A stretch of DNA of 64,000 nt from Gonocerus acuteangulatus. Its lineage: Eukaryota; Arthropoda; Insecta; Hemiptera; Coreidae. The translations under genes and the position numbers were made by a program. Below are positions 37,673 to 48,002 of the stretch, piece by piece; position 1 is the stretch's first letter; the number at the start of each line of letters is the position of its first letter. The notes under the pieces were generated by a model, which worked only from the letters and a program-made list of their open reading frames with translations, did no database searches and was not told the DNA's origin. The DNA lies in assembly GCA_946811695.1 (NCBI GenBank), contig OX328123.1:120565515-120629514 (forward strand). The letters run 5' to 3'.

Positions 37673-38478
37673 TCCCTTAGGGATCATTTGTTCAAAATGA
37701 GTAATTTTGGGATGAGTTATTTTCGTTTGACGCTGTCCTAAGGCACCGTGTCCTTTCTGTGTCAAACTAATAACAGGAAATCGTACGAGTAAATAAAGCA
37801 GGCGAAAAATCAAAAAGTAATTTAGAGACTCCTACGCAAAAACCTCGAAATAACTGCTTCTTTTACTAGTGGCTCTAGCGATATTAACGGACCCACGCTA
37901 AGATGAAGCAGTTCCTGCGAGTTTTAGTTTATTTTTATGGATTTTACGACAAATTTTTACCGATTAAATCAAAATTTCGGGGGGGGGGGGTGCAGCCTCC
38001 TCAGCTTCCTCTTATATACGACCATGGACCAGTTTAACGTTGTATTGCAGAAGGTTACCCACGCGGTTCACTGAACAGACTTATATGGGAGGAGCAATAT
38101 CCTCAAAAATAAAATGAGAAGTAACCAGGCAAACGTCGTTATTACGAAACACTTTTTGTGCTTTAAACGATGTTACTACACGAAATTGCGTAGGTGAATT
38201 GTGGTGGAGCGGCTTACTTGTCGCTTAGTAAATAGAAGCGCTTCCGATTCATGTAAGCACCTCGTTTACACGTCGAAAATGATAAGTCCTAAGCTCATGT
38301 AAATTAAACCTATCTCACCTTTTTGACACACAAAATCGTTGATTGTCTTTTTGGCCTCCTCCTTCTGGTCCTGAGTAAAGAGTATGTAAGTATAGGGCTT
38401 TGGAGTAACATCGCCTGCTTCAGATTTCATTAGTACGTTCATAAGTTGCTCGTATGAATGTACTATTTCTTCTTCCAT
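34426..38478 (-). CDS. Gene B: thioredoxin-fold (TXNDC17-like) protein with long C-terminal extension
   Basis: Exons are complement of 38319-38478, 36633-36717 and 34426-35275, phases 1 and 2, giving 364 residues. The start at 38478 is the first ATG in frame (MEEEIVHSYEQL). TYILFTQDQKEEAKKT and NDFVCQ correspond to the first strand and the redox loop. One Cys is kept at the resolving position, and the Trp and first Cys are lost. Exon 2 has a helix and the strand EIRLIICKLNIV. Exon 3 keeps the proline strand YPLLISLDGCRRLEG and LLNLFFEG. A unique linker of about 170 residues follows (KNYWKYINDEEYAHPKFP near its start), then a Lys/Gly tail at 326-364. The AATAAA overlaps the TAA stop. It is the longest of the four paralogues. 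Its linker is unlike anything I recognise. Confidence 0.75.
35335..35565 (-). repeat. G-run MITE, copy 1
   Basis: The inverse of the element near 39648-39912: GGTTGCAGTCCCCCGAAATT at one end, CCGAAATGATTTCCTATATA at the other, and the same interior order. It lies in intron 2 of gene B. Confidence 0.65.
35740..35769. repeat. (CA)n and (TA)n microsatellite
   Basis: Short CA tract followed by a TA tract of about 20 bp, in intron 2 of gene B. Confidence 0.8.
37628..37671. repeat. Poly(A) tract
   Basis: A nearly pure A run of about 45 bases interrupted by single G. It creates spurious Lys or Phe frames on the two strands. Confidence 0.85.
37889..38025 (+). repeat. Dispersed motif joined to a partial G-run MITE
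   Basis: AAGATGAAGCAGTTCCTGCG matches the short dispersed motif. It is followed by TTTTTACCGATTAAATCAAA and a G run (37979-37990), which is the right end of the MITE at 39648-39912. Confidence 0.55.
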
Positions 38479-38721
38479 TTTCACTATTCTTGAATATATT
38501 TATTTTATTTTATCGTTTATTCTTTAGTTGCAGAAAATAACTATTTCAAGTGTTTACTCCTTCAAAAACCCCACAGAAAGGAAAACAAAAGTTTTTCATC
38601 TTGCACTTGAACCTCGCAGGAGGAAATACTGTAGTATATAAAGTACTAGCCCATATGGATAGTTCAAATTTGATATGCTTATTATTATAAGCAGAGCTCT
38701 TCTACTTTGTGGGCCTAATTA

Positions 38722-38960
38722 GGTACAGGGTGTCAGAAAATTAATGGTCATCCTTTGACTAGATTATTCTCCAATGCGAGATCGGAAAAAATAACCCCCA
38801 TATTGACCCGCGCAAAATTGACCTTGAAATGTTTTTTTCAAGGTTAATTTGTTTTAATGCTTATTTCTAATCTACGAGTCTTGAGGAAGAAAAAACTCAA
38901 CGGCGCCGTATGTCAGAAATGACTCCTTATGGTTAGAATGACCATTAATAATGCATACGT
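38722..38960. mobile_element. Small terminal-inverted-repeat element
   Basis: TTAATGGTCATCC near the left end is mirrored by GACCATTAATAATG near the right end. The left border reads TACAGGGTGTCAG, a common end in arthropod DNA elements. Non-coding, between genes B and C. Confidence 0.45.
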
Positions 38961-39647
38961 GTGCCATTCCATTCCAATTGACAAATGATGGCCGATTTTG
39001 ATCATTTTGTTTTTACATGTTCTACTAACACTGCCTTAAGCAAAAATATCTCGTTTCAATTTTTTGAAAAAGCATCTTCCAGTATAAATAATTATAAGTA
39101 TAATAACGAACCTCTCACTGGCATTCATTGAAGGACCATACCTATTTTACAATTGACAGAAATTCCTTCTTGAGGTTATTCTCGAAGTAACCATGTATGA
39201 TTTTCCAACCATTTAAAAATTTGTAAGTGTCAACAAAAATATACATTGTTATGATTTAGCCGCCTTCTCCCGCTCATCTTGGTTTCATAAATACTTGGAC
39301 TTAATTTCTATTCTGTAAATTTACCATCTCCAGCGTGGTGATGCTAAAATCTTGAAATGAGTAAGTCATTATATTTAAACGAATGATCGTCGATGATTTA
39401 CTATAGTACATACATATTACGACGAATTAAAACCATGTTTTACGCACGTGAGATACGATTTGGTTCCGCACGTCAAAGTATACCACTAGAATGTCTATAA
39501 ATCAAACTCAAGTTGTGTACAAAATATATTTCTTTGGGGAAGTTAGTTTTTCGAAGAAACGTAGCTGTAATGAACTGGCCAGTAACCTGAAGGAGAGCTC
39601 CCAAGGGAAACAGCTGCTTTAATTCTACCAATTTTTATACACATTAC

Positions 39648-39912
39648 ATGGGCGTATATAGGAAATAATTTCGGAGGGGGCTGGGAAAATTTCGGGGGGG
39701 GGGCTGAGACCATTTCCGGTTTATGGAATACTAACTATTTAGATCTTGGAAGAGTTTTAGCCAACTAAAACGCTATTATACCCAAAGTAGAATATTTTTT
39801 ATGAACTAAACGATCTTATTTAATTTATTTTTAAGGGTTTTATTAAATTTTTACCGATCAAATCAAAATTTCGGGGCGGGCTGCAGCCCCCCCCCTTATA
39901 TACGCCCACGAC
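39648..39912 (+). repeat. G-run MITE, copy 2
   Basis: ATGGGCGTATATAGGAAATA opens the element, followed by a G run. The other end mirrors it (CCCCCCCTTATATACGCCCA). Copies of the same family lie near 35335-35565 and 37925-38025. Confidence 0.7.
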
Positions 39913-40111
39913 ACATTACCTTTATACTTAACCACAACAACACCTTAACGAACTTGATCTCTTGGAGATAAAGTTCGCTAACCAGCTGATTCCCATAGAA
40001 AAAAAAAACATTGTTTTACGGCGAATTTCCCTGGAAAATAGAGCCGTCTGCTCAATTTCAGGAACATAAATATGCTTTAGGTCCATCCGACAAACCTATG
40101 TAATGTACTGT

Positions 40112-40317
40112 ATTATTATTTTAACATCTATTTATTATTATCTAAGCGTTTTAGGAGGGATATATATAGGTTGCCACCCTTTTCTAGCCAGGATAGGGCT
40201 GATGCCTTTTCTTTTTTCTAATGAAAAGCCACCACCCATAGTGGGAATCGAACTCACGACCCTTTAGCACGGAGTGTTAAGTCCGCACGCCTTAACGCTC
40301 ACAGCCACCGGGCCTCC
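40112..40317 (-). repeat. tRNA-derived SINE
   Basis: Full-length on the minus strand: GGAGGCCCGGTGGCTGTGAG head, GTGAGTTCGATTCCCACTAT B box, CCTATCCTGGCTAGAAAAGG body and TAAAATAATAATA tail. Confidence 0.88.
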
Positions 40318-40892
40318 ATTTTCATACATGGCTACCGCGCATGCGCGAACGCCATCGGACACTTTTTTTGTAACGTTTTTTTCAGTTTAGTCATTGCTTA
40401 AGCATATTTATGCTAAAATCATAACTTAGACGGTTGTGTTAATAGGTTTCCGGGGCTTTAAGTGTCATTTATGGTAAAGGAATGGACCCACTTTCAATGT
40501 CGTACATTCGAAGCACGTTTTGGAGATACTTTTCTGAAAAAAGAGAGGAAGGTGTTTAGAGTAATGCGAGATTTTCAATAAAACTAGGCACTGATCCTAT
40601 CAGTATCAAGTGATGGTTATAGCAGAATTTATTTATTGATAAGGCTTTGCAACTTTGGCGAATCGCCTGTTCAATAGTTACATATTAACAAACTGTCAAG
40701 TTATTTTCAAACAAATGTGATGTTCTCATTCTAAAATGTACTAGGGAACAAAAGTTATACAATAGCAAAATAGAAAATAATGAGTGAGTTTAGAACAAAC
40801 AAAGAGAAATAAAAAATAATGGGATAAAAAAAAATAAAAAAAAAAAATAAATAAATAAAAAAAATTTAACATACAGATATTACATAACTGAA

Positions 40893-40896
<4 letters not shown>

Positions 40897-40943
<47 letters not shown>
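40897..40943. repeat. (TA)n microsatellite
   Basis: An uninterrupted TA tract of about 47 bp between genes B and C. Confidence 0.9.
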
Positions 40944-40945
<2 letters not shown>

Positions 40946-41239
40946 CAGAATTAGAATAACAAATATGTATATGTTTAAAAAAAATGTTTCTTTCTTTGAA
41001 TGCGGATTCACGTGTCAATCATTGTTATTTTTAAGCAATTAATTAAGTATTTAATTTTTTTTTTCAGAAGAATGTTGTGGAAAATATTAGGACTTAGAAA
41101 CTAGAAAATGGAAAATATTAAGAGCATCTATTCTAAACATTCCACGTCATATCATTGGTAAAAATATAAGGAATCGCACTTAGATGAAGCCGTTTCTAGG
41201 AGTAAAACGCTTAGTTAAACAGTCTTTAGAAACAAAGTA

Positions 41240-41400
41240 AATATTTAAATTTTAACGTCAACTTAAACTAACACAGAATTTTGGGACGGTTTATCTTTCT
41301 GCAGGATACCACACTTTTTAGCCAGCATAGGGCTGATGACATATTTTTTTAAAATGAAACGCATTCAACCCTATTAAGACTCGAACCACGACCCAAGGCA
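41240..41400 (-). repeat. tRNA-derived SINE, diverged
   Basis: The minus-strand B-box area (CGTGGTTCGAGTCTTAATAG) and the body CCTATGCTGGCTAAAAAGTG are recognisable. The head is missing. It stops 35 bp short of gene C. Confidence 0.65.
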
Positions 41401-41434
41401 AAATAAACAAATTTGTCACTTATGCCAACATATT

Positions 41435-44400
41435 TTATTTCTTCTTGGCTTTCTTTCCTTTGCCCTTGCCTTTTTTCCCCTTCTTCCCTTTGCCTTTACC
41501 TTTCTTTTTGGGTTTCTTTATGGGAGAAGGTTCAGGGGGCAGAGGCGGAGGAGGAGGGGGAGGGGGTGGCAGAAAGGGACAGCGATCTGTGGTCTCCTCA
41601 ATTTCTCTGCTATTTCGGACGGCCTCGTCATCGAAGAAGAAAGCCAAGATTTGGGGATCGTAGCATTCGTCGGCTCCTTCTATTTTCTTCAAACAACCCC
41701 ATTTCATTATCGAAGGGACTGCATTGAGGAGTATTTGTGGGTGTATGTGCAAAGGAGACTCGGTCAACCTGTTAACAAAAATATGTTTAATTATTGTATC
41801 AAGTTCGTTATAAAAGCTTCAAATTTATCTTGGTACTTGGTCATTAACTGGGTCCACTTCATTTCGAATATTTTTCAAACAATAACATACAATCACTTAT
41901 AGCCACACACAAGTAATAACATACTCACATTATTCGATTATTTCAAGAGTACTAAAGTCCATTATCCCTGATAAAATGGCGGTGAACACGTTATCCACAT
42001 GCGTCTTCCTCTGTTGTCGGTAAATCCCAAATTTCATTATTACAATACTTCGCAACTTCGTGAACTATGCAGTTTAAACTACAACGATGTACAAAGGTAA
42101 TAGAAATAAACAACTAATCATAATCGGTGGGGCTCGCTCGAGAAAAGACAACGAAATCTTATAAGGCTTGTTGAATATTTAAAAAATACCTAGGGATACA
42201 GTACAATTTAGAGAAGAGAGTTAACAAATGTTTCTTTTTTTTTTTTTCTTTTTTCTTTTTTTTTAACTAGAAAGCATAGAAGCCCCCCGTTAATGGAGGA
42301 TTACCTTTTTTTTATTACGAAAATGAATAACATTTCTATAAATTAGTATAAAACTCCTTACAAAAATTACAGTTGTTTTCTTCTGATTAAATTTTCTGTG
42401 TTTTTTAATATTATTATTATTATTTTGCTGCATTTTAACTTTTAAGCAGACATTTTTTATGTTGTTTTATCTATTTATTAGAGCCCCTGTGGCGGTGAGT
42501 GCTAAGCCGGGCGGAATTTATGCCTAAGGTCGTGGATTCCTTTCCCCTTAGAGGTCTTTCAAAAAAAGCAAAATCGACTGCTCTATTCTGGCTAGAAAAG
42601 GGTGGTTACCTGTAGAAACCCTATCCCAAAAATCGTTGTCATTTATAAATGAACATTAAAATTCAAATTAACAAAATATTTCTTTACAAAAAGACACGTA
42701 AGTAACTTAAAATTTTATTTAAAATTTATAAATTTATTATTTATCAGTGCAAGGCCCTGCCTTTCTTCTATATACATTGGGCAACGGAAGGCGATCCTTA
42801 CATAGTCCTACCAGTATATTTGAGGGATTTGAATAGGAATGGTATTAGTCAATTTGCACTAAATTCCTTTCTTCTATATACATTGAGCAACGGAAGGCGA
42901 TCCTTACATAGTCCTACCAATATATTTGAGGGATTTGAATAGGAATGGTATTAGTCAATTTGCACTAAATTCCTTTCTTCTATATACATTGAGCAACGGA
43001 AGGCGATCCTTACATAGTCCTACCAATATATTTGAGGGATTTGAATAGGAATGGTATTAGTCAATTTGCACTAAATTCCTTATGTACCTATTCAGATTCA
43101 TTTGTAATGATTATTCTGTTTTTGTTGACTTTACATTATTATTAAATTTTAACGTCCATTTATTAGTAATTAAGAATTTTAGGACGGCTTATCCACCCTT
43201 TTCTAGCCAGGATAGCGCTGACGCGTTTTCGTTTTTATAAAGAAAAGCCACCTCCCCTAGTGGGAATCGAACCCACTTAAGATGGGTTCGCTCGGTGGCC
43301 GTGAGCGTTAAGTGCTCACGCCTTAACGCTCACGGCCACCGGGCCTCCTAAAATTTACATTAATACTTCATGTGTAGAGTAGTACCCGAGTAGGTTGTAA
43401 ATTATAAAATATAGCTTAGTAAAAATTAACAAAACCTTGATTTATACCAATTTCTTTATCAATTCTTCCTTTTATATTCAGCTATTATACAGGGTGTCCC
43501 AGTATATGTGTCCATCCCCTTTTCCTCCTACAGTTGTTGGAATTTCCAAATGAAACTTGGTAGATCTTAGTTATGTTGCATGAGGTTTCTTTTAAAGGTT
43601 TAGTTGACTTGGTAACATTCTCCAGCGCATCTAACTCTTGATTTTCTAATGGTGGCAGGTATTTTTTATGACAAATTCTGATGGAAAATTTAATTTATTC
43701 CGAGACATCTTTTGATCCGACGCACCGTTTGCGCATAAAACGCAAAATACTGAAAAATATCGCCCTTTTGTAGACAAATTCCTATTTATCACTGAAACCA
43801 AGCCTTTTACGTAAAAACACCTTGATACAAACGTTGTAGCCTATTAATTTTCCTTTCAGGTGATACCAAAATCAAAGTTGTAGGTTTAATATTTAACGGG
43901 ATATTATGAATGAAAATATACCTTAAAAGTTTTAAAATGTAACAATTCAGAAAATCTATATGAATAGAAAAAAAAGTAGCTGACATAAACAATAAAAAAA
44001 AAGTACTTATTTACTTTATGAAAAAAAGTATATAAAATTTATTATAAAACAGGACAGAATAAATTTATTTTTCCATATGAAATTATTATATCATAAAACT
44101 AAAAAAAAAAATTTGGCTTTGTTTTCATTCATAATACCCCGTAAAATATTTAATCTACAACTTTGATCTTGGTATCATCTGAAAGGAAAATTAATAGGCT
44201 ACAACGTTTACATTGAGGTGTTTTTACGTACAAGGCTTGGTTTCAGTGATAAATAGGAATTTGCCTACAAAAGGGCGATATTTTTCAGTTTTTTGCGTTT
44301 TACGCGCAAACGGTGCGTCGGATCAAAAGATGTCTCGGAATAAATTAGTCTTAAAATTAAATTTTCTATCAGAATTCGTCATAAAAAATACCTGCCGCCA

Positions 44401-46250
44401 TTGGAAAATCAAGAGTTAGATGCGCTGGAGAAAAACTGGAGAATGTTACAAAGTCAACTAAACCTTCAAAAGTAACCTTATGCAGCATAACTAAGACCTA
44501 CCAAGTTTCATTTCGAAATTCCAACAACTCTAGGAGGAAAAGGGGGTGGACACATATACTGGGACACCCTGTATAAACGTGGAATAAAATCAACAAATAA
44601 ATATTTATACAACATAAAGAATGAATTTTATTAACAGCTAAGAGAACTTACTTTTTATTTTCCACGTCAACTAATATGAACTGGATATCTACCGAGAGAG
44701 GATTTTTCTGCATTCTGATGAAATGAATATAAATGGCGTCCTCTAGTGGCAGTTTCTCTAAAAGTAAATAATAAAACATACTTAAATCGCAATGAAAAAA
44801 AATCTAAATAACTTAAAGAAGTTAAAAATGTTTTATGATTAAAAACATCATTGTGAGGGAAGGCCCCGGATGGAATATAGCGGCCAAGACATGCAGAAAG
44901 GAAGTTCCCCTGAACCAGGAATACCACGATCGGTCTCCAATCCATTTGTTCGAATCTAAGTTCATGCTAGATGCCCGAAAGTTTGTAATGTCGTTGTTTA
45001 CCAAGGTCGTAGTAATCGATACACCGTTATAACATAAAGTATCATCGAGTAAATTTCTAGATTTTATTCCTGGTTTTCGTATTTTAAACATTTTTGGGTT
45101 TAGAAATAGTTTTTCACACTCACAACTTTCAATTCAAGGTCATTTGAAGGTCAAATAGAGAAAAAACCATGGGGAAATCTGAAAAAATCATGCATGTGTT
45201 TTTGAGGTCCCTGAGTCCGAATCCATAGTTTGTTTGACCTTACGCATTTTCCAAGAGGTTATTTGAAGCTCAAATAAAAAAAAAAAAAAAAAACGCAGAA
45301 AAAAAGCATTAGTATATTTTTGAGGTCCCTGAGTCCGAACCCGTAGTTTGTTTGACTCACACTGCCTCCCAGAAAATTAATTTTTGAATGAATTTTTTCA
45401 GATTTTTTTCTTCGTTTTTTCTCTATTTGGCCTTCAAATGACATCTAGGAAAAGGCGTATGGTCAAATCAACTACTGGTAGGACCCAGGGACCTCAAAAA
45501 CATACACATGAAGTTTTTCAGATTTTTCCTACGTTTTTTTTTTCTCTATTTGACCTTCAATCTTATTTTATGAAGGTTAATCAACCTGCTCATCGTAATC
45601 AGCGACCCCAATAAACCCATTAGGACCATACCTCTCCGAGTGTTTCTTTTTTTTTTTTTTTTAGATCAAATGTTACCCTGTGTTATTTTACTGTATTGGA
45701 TAAATATCACCATCTTTATTCTAAATGGCATTCCTTAATTACATTATTATTTAGAAGGCCCTTGAGCGTTAAGGCATGAGCACTTAACACCCCGTGCCAA
45801 AGGGTCGTGGGTTCGATTCCTACTAGGGGTGGTGGCTTTTATTGAGAAAAAAGAAAAGGCATTAGCCCTATCCTGGCTAGAAAAGGGTGGTAATCTATAG
45901 ATAACCCGTCCTAAAACTCTTAGTTAATAATAAATGGATGTTAAAATTTAATAATAATAAAAATTACTTTATTATTTACCTTTTGGCACCTTGCAGTACT
46001 TCTCTTCGGCCGGCCGGAAAAGAATGTAAGTTGACCTGCTGAAGTCCAAATCCTTGAGAGAATCCAGAAAACTCACTTCATTAGCGAAAGTGTATTGATC
46101 GATCTTGGCATAGCTTGGTGGAGGCGGTGTTGGTGGAGGCGGTGGAGGGAGTGGCGAAAGAGGACGTTTCGTTGCCTTTCCTTTCTTCTTCCCTCCCTTC
46201 TTCTTACCACCCTTTTTGCCTCCTTTCTTCCCTTTCCCTTTCTTAGCCAT
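41435..46250 (-). CDS. Gene C: thioredoxin-fold (TXNDC17-like) protein with Lys/Gly tails at both ends
   Basis: Exons are complement of 45980-46250, 44652-44757 and 41435-41768, phases 1 and 2, giving 236 residues. The start MAKKGKGKK is the first ATG of exon 1. Residues 2-29 are almost all Lys and Gly. A Pro-rich hinge (LPPPPPPTPPPP) follows, then the fold begins: EVSFLDSLKDLDF, with the strand RSTYILFRP. Exon 2 gives a helix and the strand DIQFILVDVENK. Exon 3 has HPQILLNAVPSIMKWGCLKK (the cis-proline strand) and QILAFFFDD, then a second Pro run and a Lys/Gly tail at 210-236. No Cys pair remains in the redox loop. AATAAA overlaps the TAA stop. The mirrored basic tails around a dead thioredoxin fold suggest binding to a polyanion, but this is a guess. 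Role unknown. Confidence 0.78.
42482..42670 (+). repeat. tRNA-derived SINE
   Basis: AGCCCCTGTGGCGGTGAGTG head and GGTCGTGGATTCCTTTCCCC in place of the B box, then TTCTGGCTAGAAAAGGGTGG body. It lies in intron 2 of gene C. Confidence 0.7.
42760..43081. repeat. 106-bp tandem repeat, three copies
   Basis: Units start at 42760, 42866 and 42972 (CCTTTCTTCTATATACATTG). Copies 2 and 3 are identical; copy 1 differs at two or more positions. Non-coding, in intron 2 of gene C. Confidence 0.92.
43141..43348 (-). repeat. tRNA-derived SINE with an inverted head
   Basis: A full minus-strand copy, but the head is duplicated in opposite orientation. GGTGGCCGTGAGCGTTAAG (about 43291-43309) is followed by its complement at about 43320-43338, so the end folds into a hairpin. 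Intron 2 of gene C. Confidence 0.85.
43488..44573. mobile_element. 1.1-kb foldback element with TACAGGGTGTCCC ends
   Basis: The left end TACAGGGTGTCCCAGTATAT is mirrored at 44554-44573. The arms stay alignable for about 430 bp (43488-43925 against 44128-44573). The AT-rich centre has no coding capacity. It fills much of intron 2 of gene C and ends only about 80 bp before exon 2. Confidence 0.8.
45110..45575. repeat. Tandem and inverted repeat cluster
   Basis: The text CATTTGAAGGTCAAATAGAG, followed by a block ending GAGGTCCCTGAGTCCGAA, occurs twice directly (45134 and about 45250). It recurs inverted at about 45405-45560 (GGGACCTCAAAAACATACAC). It lies in intron 1 of gene C. Confidence 0.65.
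45754..45958 (+). repeat. tRNA-derived SINE
   Basis: CCGTGCCAAAGGGTCGTGGG, GTTCGATTCCTACTAGGGGT and CCTATCCTGGCTAGAAAAGG are all intact, with an AATAATAATAAA tail. It ends 22 bp from the splice donor of exon 1 of gene C. Confidence 0.88.
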
Positions 46251-46965
46251 AACAGGGAATCATCCCATTCTTAAATTTCTCCTCATCTTCCCATCTTGCT
46301 TCTTACTTGGACGAAGGAAAGCCCTACGTCCAAGTGCTGTCTAACACATAATGCATTAAACTACACGTACAATATTTAGGCTTATTGTCATATGGTTATT
46401 TATAGTACATTCTCACGGAACAATGAAAAGTTTCATGTCATATGGCTTAGTAAATAAATGAATTAAGGAGAAACTCTGAATGTTTCAAGGACTTATGGAC
46501 ATAACCGTGTTGATGGGTTCATACCCCTATCTTGGGCAGACATTCTGTCGGCTTCTTCTGGGAAAGATGGTAGTTTTTGACTATTTCCAACTATTCTAAA
46601 TAAATATTGGAATACGTCTAATAAGAAAGTAAAAGAAGAGAAAGAGAGAACTGCGCACCGAAACCCAACAAGTTGAAAGCGAATTTAAAGGAGTGTAGTT
46701 AATCTATTAGGAAACTGGTGACGGACATTCACTAATAAATGCAAATGCCGTGGGGGAATAGACGAAAGAAGACAAAATGAAAATAAAATGTATGAAGGGG
46801 CATGAAAACAAGAAAATAAAGTAGATCAGGTCTATAGTCCGACCAGAAACCAGGAAATGAGTGGCCGGAGAAGAGCTAGGTCTTCCTCCACATGGGCTAG
46901 GGACAGCGCGTGCACACTACCTGGTTCTTTTCTTCGCGGTACACCTATATACAGTGTGCTTTTTA
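46251..46965. other. Upstream region of gene C, no gene seen
   Basis: Unique-looking, moderately AT-rich sequence between the start of gene C and a foldback element. It should contain the gene C promoter, but no clear TATA or initiator stands out. Confidence 0.4.
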
Positions 46966-47524
46966 GGTAAAACTGAAGGAGAGTGTCCTCAGCACCGATT
47001 TTCTTCAAAGTTTGCACTATAACGTATTTTAATGCACTAAACACGAATCCGTTGAAAAAAAAGTTGCTCGCAACTAGGAAAGAAGTTATTTTAAAAAAAA
47101 GTTCACTGTTATGAAGGTTAGGGAAGACTGCCTTGGACGACTTTTGGGCCGTAGAATTCTTTTCATTTCTGCGAGTTGGATTGACTAGGGGTTTTGATGT
47201 TTTCTTGAGCGAGCGGAGCGAGCGGAAACGCATAGCACGTATGCCCAAAAGCGACAGTTTACGACCAAGTCAGCTACCACAGGTGAGTCTAAATTTCAAT
47301 TACACTTCGTCATTAAGGACTATTGCGCAGGCGCGTGTTTACATATAAGCTGTTTACCCCGTCTTTTATAACCTCCATAACAGTGAACTTTAGTGATTAA
47401 TAACTTCTTTCCTAGTTGCGAGCAACTTTTTTTTTCAACGGATTCGTGTTTAGTGCATCAAAATACGTTATAGTGCAAATTTTGAAGAAAATCGGCGCTG
47501 AGGACACTCTCCTTCAGTATTACC
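46966..47524. mobile_element. Foldback family copy 3
   Basis: Terminal inverted repeats of about 140 bp: GGTAAAACTGAAGGAGAGTG at the left, CACTCTCCTTCAGTATTACC at the right. Both arms contain GTGTTTAGTGCATCAAAATA or its complement. The interior holds GAGCGAGCGGAGCGAGCGGA, as in copies 1 and 4. It is the most compact intact copy and lies between genes C and D. Confidence 0.8.
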
Positions 47525-48002
47525 GCTTTTTATATCTGAGTTGCTTCGTAGGTAGTTATAATTGGTCAATTATAAAATATTCACTGAAATCTTAGCAAAG
47601 GATCAACCAATCATACATTTCATAAATTTTGGTTATATCTGTGATACAGGAAGTATAAAAAAAACAAAAAAAAACAATATTATATTGACAGAAACGACCA
47701 ATTTTGGACTATTTGTATATCTTGTTAAATCTAGAAAAGGAACAACAACGGATTGACGGAAAAGCCAAGTAAATTTCATTTTAAAAAGATTCAGGTGTAA
47801 ATTTCAACAGCTCCGTGATCTTTTAAGGATAAAACGTGGCTTGAAATTACGAAAGTCTTGGTTTCTCTCGAAGCTTTCCAAAATATACATGAGATAAGCA
47901 TTATATTTAAAGATGGTGGATTTTTTCTTTAGATAGCCTCTGCTATGGTAATATACAGAACTAACCGATAGAAAACAAACGATTTTCCTTTTCATAAGTT
48001 AT

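Noticed and set aside
44835..45032. A 65-residue plus-strand frame in gene C intron 1
   Set aside because: No recognisable motif or start context; the opposite strand is also open, which suggests chance or an eroded repeat.
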